This document shows positions 55,815 through 64,000 of a DNA stretch of 64,000 nucleotides, in pieces. Location: contig JAJEKV010000124.1 of the NCBI GenBank assembly GCA_021234155.1, positions 1,817,094 through 1,881,093 of the forward strand. Reading direction: 5' to 3'. The stretch is from Isoetes taiwanensis. Its lineage: Eukaryota; Streptophyta; Lycopodiopsida; Isoetales; Isoetaceae. A model generated the notes under the pieces. The model did no database searches. It was given only the letters and a program-made list of their open reading frames with translations, and was not told where the DNA came from. Both the position numbers and the translations under genes were made by a program. Within the stretch, counting starts at the first letter, position 1, and each line of letters starts with the position of its first letter.

Positions 55815-56180
55815 GGAACTTTAATAGGTTATTTGGACAGAATTTCTTTAACATTGTTTACATATTATTCCATAGTAAGATTATTTTAGGGACACAAAAT
55901 TGTAAATCCACGTTCAAAAGTTGTATAAACTGTTGTACATAAATGAAAGTTTTAGATGAAACCTAAGAGCGATTCTCCACGGTTGTCATGACAAAAAAAT
56001 AACAAACCAGCTATTGTTATATAGAAAAGAAAACGTGAGAAGTTGAAATGCATGTTGTTTAATTATATATTGTTGTATACAATCGTATGGGACCTTGCTA
56101 CATTCTTCACAAAACACTCAACAATAATAGTACACATAATTTCTTTCTCTTCAGCTATCATTCATAGGTTTTTAACGTAT

Positions 56181-56212
56181 GCCCAACAATACTGGGCACT
56201 ATAACTATACAC
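56181..56212 (+). mobile_element. Decayed Helitron-type terminus (copy A)
   Basis: GCCCAACAATACTGGGC is a 5-bp-stem hairpin, followed by ACTATAACTAT, matching the 43434 terminus except that CTAG reads CTAT. The same sequence is at 62084 in copy B, so it pre-dates the segment duplication. Confidence 0.45.
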
Positions 56213-56322
56213 TCTATGAAATGTATCTCTGTTACAGTTGAAGGCCCAACTCCTATGAAGAATCAATTGGCTTCATTATGTTTCACCTGTAGTGTTGTAC
56301 AAAATTCTAGCTTTGCATTTTT

Positions 56323-56541
56323 TTTTTTTGAAGAACGTGTTTTACTTCATATTATACACTCAAAATATTACAAAGTACTTCCAGAAGTAAGAAATGTCCC
56401 TGAAGCATCAATCACTTTTAGATGATCACTCCATATTGGAAGTTTAATACGATCAGGCCAATTGGAGATCTGAAAGCAATTATACAACTTCTTACGAATT
56501 TCTTGAAGCACCACCTGAGAAGAAATATGCTTATCATAAAA
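56323..56541 (-). mobile_element. Short 5'-truncated LINE insertion inside copy A
   Basis: A T-run followed by TTGAAGAAC mirrors the 3' end of the LINE at 53223-55814 (GTTCTTCAAAAAA). The minus frame 56553-56368 reads SSQVVLQEIRKKLYNCFQIS and NWPDRIKLPIW, similar to the C-terminal end of such LINEs. The insert is missing from the homologous site in copy B near 62227, which gives the empty target. Confidence 0.75.
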
Positions 56542-57726
56542 GACCACATTCATACACTAAAATAGCTTTTATATTATGGAATCACATTGAAAAAGTGTAG
56601 TTCTGTAGTAGAAAATGCTTTACGTCTTGTAAATGCAGCTTCAAATGCTATTCGTGTCTAATCCAAAGTTCTTACTGATGCTTAGCTATGTATATTAATA
56701 CACAGCACAATGCTTTGCAAAAAAGGCTTACAAAAAGCTTGCAATGCCTATCAATTCTACCATCCCAACAATTTTAGAATGATGATAAACACAACCAAGC
56801 CAGATTTGTAAAAAATGAACAATTGCTGAAGTAAATACCAAATAAAATGAGACAAATTTCCCTTACAAAGGTTGTGTACTCAATTGACACACATAAATAT
56901 AACTATTAGGTGTCTACATTTGGAGATAATAGAATGCAACTTATTGGCAAAACTACATTTTTATTTTTGTTTTAGTAATGGATAACTTTTCTGATGTATT
57001 TTCTTAATGATTAAAAAGCGTTCTTACACTTAAAAGAAGCAGACTAGTGACACAAAACAATAAATTGTCAATGTCAATTCCATTGAAAGCAATGAATGTT
57101 TGCCTAGCCCAACTTTGTTTTTGCTTTGCAACTATGAACCCAACATCAACAATTCTGAACTTGTAATATACATACAATCTTATTGTCCATTCTCAAAGTT
57201 ATGTCGAAGGCAACTATGCCTTATACATACATTTGACTACAAGGACCATAACGTTCAACACTAACATGGCTACTTCCATATAAAATTAAAACATGCAACT
57301 TCTTCCTAAAAGCCATGTTTACAACTTGATGGCTCACGATAGTAGAACCGTATTTATGCCCGACTACGCCAGTAACTATAGTTCGACCAATGGATTTGTG
57401 GCTTCAGTTGTGTTGCACAAAGTTGAATTATCATGTGGATCCCATAACTTCATGATACGTTGAAAAAGAAGTTATTCAGTAGCCTTGAATCACAATGTGT
57501 AATAGACATAAACCATTTCCACCTGATGGAGACTTCCACCTAACGAGTTATTTCCATAAAAACCAAAATCTACATAGGTCAGCATCCCAGTCTCTTTGAC
57601 ATTTTGTTGATTCGTATACCTAGATTTGTTGATGAACCGCTATTATCTACACTTCGTTTTTCTCAAAGGGCATAGCATTTCTAATTTTCACCACCATCTC
57701 TAGAGTTTATCACAAATTGTACTTAT

Positions 57727-57755
57727 GCCTGGCAACACCGGGCACCTGTTACTAG
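57727..57755 (+). mobile_element. Helitron-type 3' terminus, second site
   Basis: GCCTGGC-AAC-ACCGGGC (one mismatch, one G-T pair), then ACCTGTTACTAG, with T next. The spacing and CTAG match the 43434-43461 terminus, while the sequence upstream is unrelated, as expected for non-autonomous Helitrons sharing only their ends. Confidence 0.6.
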
Positions 57756-57999
57756 TACTCCTTATAATACAATTAGACAAATGGTAAATACCCCTTATTA
57801 TAAGTACGAAATAGTAATAGAAAATCCCTTAGCCCCTTGGAACCAAGCCTTTTCTTAGTCTTTGATGAGTATTTGCAGATTGCTGATCCAGAATTGAAGA
57901 TGTTATTTTCTGGTGTGCCAGATGATCGAGCATTGGCATAATTCCAACTTGATATGCCATTAAACTATGCTAGATACAGACAATCTGGTTCATGTGTAT

Positions 58000-58047
58000 A
58001 TATGTTCTCTGGACGTAAAAATTCATCTTATCTTATCTTATCTTTAT
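58000..58047 (+). mobile_element. Possible fourth SINE-like tail
   Basis: CTCTGGACGTAAAAATTCATC followed by (TTATC)n resembles the TGGACGATAAA plus pentanucleotide tail of the SINE-like copies at 25665, 27842 and 32206. The rest of the body is not recognisable. Confidence 0.35.
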
Positions 58048-58250
58048 TGAGCTTCTAGAGATATTCCCATACTCAGTTTTACATTTTTAAAATATTATAT
58101 GTTGCAGTTAGGTGTGCAGTTGGAATGGATAGGTCATTTTGTCAGAACTATGTTCTGCCTCAATATTGCAATCAGGACCCAAATTGATGGATATATATAT
58201 ATGACAATCAATTTTGTCAGAGATGAACTTAAAACTATGTCCTGCATTAA

Positions 58251-58500
58251 TGCTACAATGGTTAGATGTATAAGGGTACCTACACACCATGGGGTCAATT
58301 TCGTTAAGTTCAAAAAATTTAAGTTAACTATTAATGCACATGGTTTTTGTTAACAAAATTGTTAATTTTAAGGGGTTAACTTTTAACAAACTGTTAGAGT
58401 TAAATTAGCCATTTAACCCCTTTTCACATTGATTTTTGTTATGTTATTTCTTAACATTTAGCTAACAATTTTATGTTTTGTCGACCAAAATTTATTCGAT
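58251..58500 (+). repeat. Left inverted repeat of a ~3.4-kb block
   Basis: ATGCTACA...GGGTACC...ACCATGGGGT and a following TTAA-rich part are matched in inverted orientation at about 61590-61700 (ATGCTACA...GGTAC...ACCATGGGGTTAA). Diverged, with indels; target-site duplications not identified. Confidence 0.5.
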
Positions 58501-58822
58501 GCCAGACCCCTTCGTTTAATTTTGTTAACTCGTCGGAGACTGGCGTCGAGACTCCCGATGGCTCATCGCCAGAGCTCCTCACCGTGGCGTTGGCTTCAAA
58601 GTCTGACGAATCCAATCTGTAAGTTTCTTCCATATATACTGGATGAGTTTTTTCTTCCATATATTGTACATTCTGTGCCTTCTTTTTCTCTACAGACCAT
58701 TTCATTTGAAATACCCATTCTGGAACCTCAGCTACATAAAGAAAGGGCAGAAAGGGCTATATTACAGTGCAGAAAGAAAGGGCTGTGATCAGAAGCCAGG
58801 CTGAACACATGTGCAGGCTTAT

Positions 58823-59100
58823 TCAAACAGATAATGTTGTTTTGGGAAGTAGGAGGAAAAAATCTTTGTCATTTTCTGTCTTTATAAACACAGTTGGCAC
58901 AAAACCATATTCCTCAAGAGTTCTGTCAAAGTCTAGATTTAGAACTCCAACAGAAAATGGCCTGCACGACATTGCAGCTAAAACCACATCCTGCAACCAG
59001 CACCCAAGAATGGCATTAAATGACATGGCTCCAGGAATAATTGTTTGGTCTAGATTTTTGAGTGCTCTAAGCATGATGTCTGTTCCTCCTGAGAAGAAGA
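58823..59100 (-). other. Unidentified open stretch, possible exon
   Basis: After CTTCTTCTCAG (minus strand) a frame of about 90 codons reads GGTDIMLRALKNLDQTIIPG, SFNAILGCWLQDVV and EEYGFVPTVFIK before a TGA. Acceptor-like context and sensible composition suggest an exon fragment. I do not recognise the family, and it does not look like an S-domain protein. It sits downstream of the lectin relic on the same strand. Confidence 0.3.
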
Positions 59101-59187
59101 TACCTGATATTAGAAAGAAAGAATTCAGAAGGATTTTATGTCCAATTTTAATTGGAGAAGACAGAAATGCTAAATGCTAATTGATAT

Positions 59188-60021
59188 TTAGCACTTGCTA
59201 GAAATGTAGTTCTGCAATTGAAAGTTCGTAGTCAAACCTGAGCTTGTATTATCTTTGGCACGAATGAAAACAATCAAATCATTATTGGAATCTAGTCTGA
59301 CAAAAAGCCAGGCATTAGAAAATGATGTAGATATATAGATAGATAGTATTTTTAGATAGATAGAGAAAGACAATGTGGTGTCAGGTATACATGCGCTAAC
59401 ACCATTGGAATTCACTGTGCCTAAAGGCAGGCGGTAACCCATGTTAAAGAAGTTGCTGTTGAGTGTTACTTGAGTCACATATTGTGAACATCTAACAAAT
59501 GTAGATTTAGCATTTGAACCAGCAAGGCTGCACACAAAATAAGGCATTTTTGAATCAGACCAATTAAGGTACATAACAAAGCCAGCCACCTCAATTACAC
59601 CCTCAAATATTCCCTCCTCCATGGTAGAGTTTGAGGCACTGCCCACAAATTTTTGCCCTGTGGACACACTTTGGCCCACAAGTAAACAATCAGTAGGATG
59701 ATCAAAACTTTTCCAAAGTGCATTTCCTGTGCTGTTGTTGAGAGTAAAGTTTCCCGTTTCTGGAACATCTAAAGAAACAATACCGACAACAGAGGAAGAC
59801 CATACAACACTGCCATTCTTATCCTACAAAGACAGACTGGTCTGTGCTGTGAGTACAAGGGTTGCATTTTCTCCAACATGATTGTTTCTGTTTGCAGACC
59901 AGACAGGGACTCCCCAAGTTTTTCCAGCCCCAAAAATTAAGCTTAGGTAGTAATCACTACTGGTATTTGAGAAACGGAAAAAGACAAGGCCAAACGTACC
60001 ATTGTCACTTGTGATGATCAT
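59188..60021 (-). pseudogene. S-domain (B-lectin) receptor kinase fragment with in-frame stop
   Basis: Reads SDNGTFGLVFFRFSNTSSDY, GVPVWSANRNN, then a TAG at plus 59824-59826, then in the same frame DKNGSVVWSSSVVGIVSL, ETGNFTLNNSTGNALWKSFD and HPTDCLLVGQSVSTGQKF, ending at a stop at 59188-59190. This is a B-lectin domain closely like that of the kinase at 43914 (SDNGTFCLAFYEF, GVPVW, SGNWIMYN). The signal peptide is missing (an in-frame TAG lies just upstream of 60021), as are the PAN, membrane and kinase regions. It lies inside the inverted-repeat block 58251-61700. Confidence 0.8.
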
Positions 60022-61399
60022 TTGCTACGTGGATGAATTGGATGAATTGGATGTGGTTGTAAGACAATGCAATGCAGAAAGACATCATCATCATCACGTC
60101 ATCAACCTATGTACATGGAAAGCCATAAAACTGAGTTGATGTTTTGTTTGCAAATGAGTTCATGTTTTGTTTGCCGTGTTTGATATGTCTGAAGGTACCC
60201 TAAGGAAAATACCCATAAGGTATTTCTGCTGAGAGGTATTTCTGCATATCATATGCTTGGATAGAAGTTGGAGAGAACATATGCTAGGAAACAGATAATG
60301 GTTCTTTGTTAATCGTATGCTTAAAACTGAAAATATATTTTATGTTCCAAAGGTCCTTTGAGTTTGCATCCTGCCATCTTCTGCCATCTTCACAAAGTAT
60401 CCTTCACAAAGTATCCTGCCGTCTTCTTTGCAGAATTGTTGGGAGTTCAAAAGATTGAGCAAAAGAAGGCGGTGTGTAGGCCTCCTTTCTACCCTACTGT
60501 GGTAAGCACAGCCTTTGAGCATTACCATTTATGGTGTATGGTAGTTACTACTCATGGTGGTTTTCCTGCATTAGCTTATCATGGTTTCAACGCTTATGCT
60601 TGTTCAGAATATGGACATGTGACCATTGCTTGTGTTGTGTTGGCAGAATGCAAGGCTTTTGGGTCCATCCACATTTGATGCCTCCAAGCTGTGTGTCAAA
60701 TTTGTTGGAACTGAAAAGAGCAGCATCCTGCCAGGCTTCCTAGAGCATACACTTTAACTCACAGCGATCTAACCGCGCAATATGCCTTTGAGTTTGCAGA
60801 ATACTTTGAGTTTCCATCTTCTTTGAGTTTCCAAAGGTCCAAAGTATCCTGCCATCTTCTTTGCAGTAGTCAGATCAGGCATCCAAGGATGAGGCATTGG
60901 CTTGTGGCTTTGGCTTCTCTAAGAGGTACAATTGACGTTAGCAGTCTTCTCTGCAGCTGCATATGTATGCAGACATACTGTTTTACCAAGTAGATACCAA
61001 CAAAGAACAAACATCCATTTTGGCCATGCTTCAGGGATCGTAAAAATGAGTTTGTTCACTAGATGTTATAGCAATTAGATTTCTGCTTTTTTAGCTTGCC
61101 TTTGCAAGCTTTTTTAAGTTGTTGAATATTTCTTTATTTTTGTCAAGTTTTAGCATAGCCTTTAAATGAGGATGATGATCCTTCCCTAAAGTTTAATTTG
61201 GTAATGAATTCAGACCAACTGTATTTGGCATTCAGACCCATGGTTTATTCCACTTAATGTCTACGATCTATTTGATTGCCTATTTGATCGCCTGCCTTTT
61301 GTAATGCAGAGAACGTGCTAATAGGCAGCCGAATACAAATAGCAGCATAGGCCAGGAAGAGGAACATGCAGTGACCATTAACATATTGAATTTCTGTTT

Positions 61400-61590
61400 T
61401 GCAATGTGAAACGCTTTTTAACAGATTTTGTTATGTTAAAAACTAACATAACAAACTTTGGTGCGAAAATGTTTTTAACAAATTCTGTTATGTTAGTGGA
61501 TAACATAACAAATCCCATGTCTGAAAGTTTTTTTAACAGAATTTGTAATGTTAGTAATTGATATAACAAGTGGTGTGAAAGCTTGACAAA
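61400..61590 (+). repeat. Three ~65-base tandem units with internal palindromes
   Basis: Each unit has TTTTTAACA(A/G)A(T/A)TTTGT-ATGTTA and then ACTAACATAACAAA (or a variant), so each can fold (GTTATGTTA/TAACATAAC). Adjacent to the right inverted repeat. Confidence 0.75.
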
Positions 61591-61700
61591 AATAACCTTA
61601 AGTTATCATTAACAAACAATTGGTTACTTTAAAATTTAGTTTAATTTAACCCCATGGTCTGAAAGTACCATAAGAATGGTTGTGTAGCATCGTATTGAAC
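61590..61700 (-). repeat. Right inverted repeat of the ~3.4-kb block
   Basis: Minus-strand match to 58251-58500 (see there). Copy B of the segmental duplication starts just outside. Confidence 0.5.
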
Positions 61701-61719
61701 CATTTTGGCTATGAACTTT

Positions 61720-62603
61720 AAAGGGTTATTTGGACAGAATTTCTTTAATATTGTTTACATATTATTTCATATTAAGATTATTTTATGGACATAAAATTGT
61801 AAATCCATGTTCAAAACTTGTATAAACTGTTGTATATAGATGAAAGTTTTAGATGAAACCTAAGAGCGATTCTCCACGGTTGTCACGACAAAAAAATAAC
61901 AAAACAGCTATTGTTATACAGAAAACAAAACGTGAGAAGTTGAAATGCATGTTGTTTAATTATATATTGTTGTATACAACCGTATGATTAACCATAGGGA
62001 CCTTCATTTTTCACAAAACACTCAACAAAAACAGTACACAACATTTTTTTCTCTTCGGCTATCATTTACAGGTTTTTTATGTATGCCCAACAATACTGGG
62101 CATTATAACTATACACTCTATGAAGTGTAGCTCTATTACAGTTGAAGGCCCAACTCCTATGAAAAATCAATTGGCTTGATTATCTTTCACTTGTAGTGTT
62201 GTACAAAATTCTAGCTTTGCATTTTTTATTTGGACCACACATTCATACACTAAAATAGCTTTCATATTATGGAATCACATTGAAGAAGTGTAAATCTGTA
62301 GAAGAAAATGCTTATGTCTTGGAAATGCGACTTCAAATGCTCTTCGCGTCTGATCCAAAGTTCTTACTGATGCTTAGCTATGTATATTAATACACATCAC
62401 TGATGCAGAAAGGGCGTACAAGAAGCTTGCAATGCCTATCAATTCTACCACCCCAATTTTAGAATGATGAATGCATAAACACAACCAAGCCAGATTTGTA
62501 AAAATGAACAATTGCTAAAGTAAATACCAAATAAAATGCGACAAATTTCCCTTACAAAGGTTGTGTACTCAATTGACACACATAAATAACTATTAGGTGT
62601 CTA
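61720..62603 (+). repeat. Segmental duplication, copy B
   Basis: Partner of 55815-56925, without the LINE insertion, ending at AACTATTAGGTGTCTAACACC. It contains the decayed Helitron-type hairpin at 62084-62100. Confidence 0.9.
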
Positions 62604-63260
62604 ACACCTATTATTTTCTTCAAAGTCTCACTGGAATATGTATTACATAACATAAGAATAATGGAAAAATGACTTGAAATAAAAAGACATTCTCAGTATT
62701 GATATACATTATTATTATTCTCTCTGTCTTGAATATAGATAACTTCTTATGCCCTACATTAGGGCAAAGGCATTGACACATGCCCTTACATAATCAAAAG
62801 TCAATATTGACACACAACCTATGTATGCCAGAATGTGCAATTACTATCCCTTACATGATCATGTCACACCTTCCACATCGAATTTTCTTAGATGACCAAA
62901 TCTAAAAGAAGAAATTCCCTGTTTTTCACAATTATTTTTTCCAAGAAATGTTCGACTGTGCATGCTTTAATGAAAGTGATCCAATAATCAAAACTTGATG
63001 CTGCAAATGGTCAAGATTCCATGCTAGGCTTAAGGCTTAGATTTGAACTTGCAGTTTTAGGTGTGTGCGGCGTAAACCTTAGGTGCATGGGTGTGCATCG
63101 TCTACATGTTTCTAAGTAAAGCCTGACAAACTCAAACATGTGTATCATCTACATGTTTCAAAGTAAAGCTCAACAACTCTTCTAATTTTTCTTTATTCTT
63201 ATTGATTTCTCCGACTTTCTTTCTATTTTGTCTTGCTTACTTACTTCTTCATCCATGTAG
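62604..63260. other. No gene seen; upstream of the possible gene at the right edge
   Basis: AT-rich; ends in a pyrimidine-rich run and CCATGTAG just before 63261. CATCTACATGTTTC occurs twice (about 63098 and 63148). Confidence 0.4.
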
Positions 63261-63834
63261 ATGGTGCACATATGGGTCCCATGGTATGTCTTTGGTCACT
63301 ATGTCGCCAAATGCCTAAAGGGTGATAGAAATTATCACGTCTCTAATGTTACTTTTGTCGTACGTGCTCTTGGATCATGGTATCATTGGGAACGAAAATA
63401 CCATGCTCATGTGCATGGGGTAGCAAACGTGGAAATTGAGGAGCTAATTGCAAAGATCAAAGAAATATTTTGCACCGACGAGGTCGTCAAGTTGGAGCAC
63501 TACATCCAACTAATTGACGACTTTCTCTTTGCTGAAGTCTACCCAAGGGAACATTGTCTATGTGGATGTGCTTTGAGAGAGGTTGATGGAGGATGGAGTA
63601 CTTGTTTCTACTAATTGGGTAATATAATGCTTTGACTAACCTCCAATTGTTTGTTTCTTTTATCAGATGACAAACAATACTGTGCACTGGCGAATTGGCA
63701 GTGGAAAAAGAACTCACCTGTGTTGGAATATGTAATGGAGAACGTTTTAGGGTCTATAGATCTTGGAGTCCCGATGCGGTATCCGATTCCACTATATGAG
63801 ACTAACTTCGGGATGAGTTGTCTCACGTGCTAGA
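63261..63834 (+). CDS. Hypothetical protein, two exon-like blocks, family unknown
   Basis: Block 1 (63261-63614) is a 117-codon frame after a pyrimidine tract and TAG: MVHIWVPWYVFGHYVAKCLK, then a helical HGVANVEIEELIAKIKEIF region and EHCLCGCALREVDGG. Block 2 follows CTTTTATCAG (63666) and is open to a TAG near 63832: DDKQYCALANWQWKKN, then LGVPMRYPIPLYETNFGMSC. Both look like coding sequence. The frame of block 1 closes at a TAA before any donor that would join block 2 in frame, so the splice is unresolved or the gene is damaged. Upstream exons may exist. No known domain recognised. It could equally be a transposon protein. Confidence 0.35.
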
Positions 63835-64000
63835 TAGTCGTGAGACATCGTGGGTAGTACGAATCAATGACTCGCACGTGCATTTCACTTTTACCCCAGC
63901 TAAGATGTTGAAGTGAAGATATCACGAGAGAATCCAAAAAAGTACAAGATCAGGCCCTTTGTGATGTGCGCCATGTGGAGATGCATATTTAGAGTTCCGT

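Larger units (their letters stand above)
55815..56925 (+). repeat. Segmental duplication, copy A (copy B at 61720-62603)
   Basis: From GGTTATTTGGACAGAATTTC to AACTATTAGGTGTCTA the two segments match along their length with roughly a tenth of positions changed. Copy A carries an extra ~215 bases (56323-56541), a LINE fragment absent from copy B. The left edge of copy A abuts the poly(A) of the LINE at 53223-55814. Confidence 0.9.
56926..58250. other. No gene seen
   Basis: AT-rich non-coding DNA, including the Helitron-type terminus at 57727-57755. Confidence 0.5.

Overview
This is nuclear DNA of a land plant, probably a seed plant. AT-rich, repeat-dense intergenic DNA separates a few plant genes and many gene relics: G-type lectin (S-domain) receptor kinases, a plant-type LON-domain protein, an HVA22-like protein and a PPR protein. 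The degraded chromodomain Ty3 element, L1-type LINEs and Helitron-like termini fit a large plant genome such as a gymnosperm. The species cannot be fixed from the sequence. No rRNA, canonical tRNA gene, CRISPR array, operon or prokaryotic signal was seen.

Layout: 1-1.2 kb holds the 3' part of an S-domain receptor kinase cut by the window edge. 1.2-15 kb is repeat-rich and holds a degenerate minus-strand transposon-type protein gene (11.0-13.7 kb) and several tandem duplications. 15.1-18.8 kb has two LTR-like direct repeats flanking an intron-containing LON-domain pseudogene. 19.6-25.3 kb is a broken chromodomain Ty3/gypsy element (minus strand) whose two LTRs carry a perfect heat-shock element. 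25.6-33 kb has SINE-like repeats, a LINE scrap, the N-terminal part of a second copy of the 11-13.7 kb family and inverted repeats. 34-39 kb has further tandem duplications. 40.2-41.8 kb has an HVA22-like relic followed by a PPR relic. 43.4 kb has a Helitron-type 3' terminus. 43.9-46.5 kb is the one intact large gene, an intronless 850-residue S-domain receptor kinase paralogous to the one at the left edge. 51.3-51.7 kb is a small two-exon candidate gene for a secreted signalling peptide. 53.2-55.8 kb is a 5'-truncated L1-type LINE. 55.8-56.9 kb and 61.7-62.6 kb are diverged copies of one segment. Between them is an inverted-repeat-bounded block with a third, dead S-domain lectin fragment. The right edge has a possible two-exon gene of unknown function.

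The three S-domain loci (left edge, 43.9 kb, 59.2-60.0 kb) make this a receptor-kinase cluster reshaped by transposons. Both readable kinases are non-RD (HLD in the catalytic loop), a class often linked to immune perception. The observations most worth a second look are the small secreted-peptide gene at 51.3 kb, the heat-shock elements in the Ty3 LTRs, and the two gene relics enclosed by repeats (LON-domain and S-lectin). I did not find a clearly new multi-gene system.
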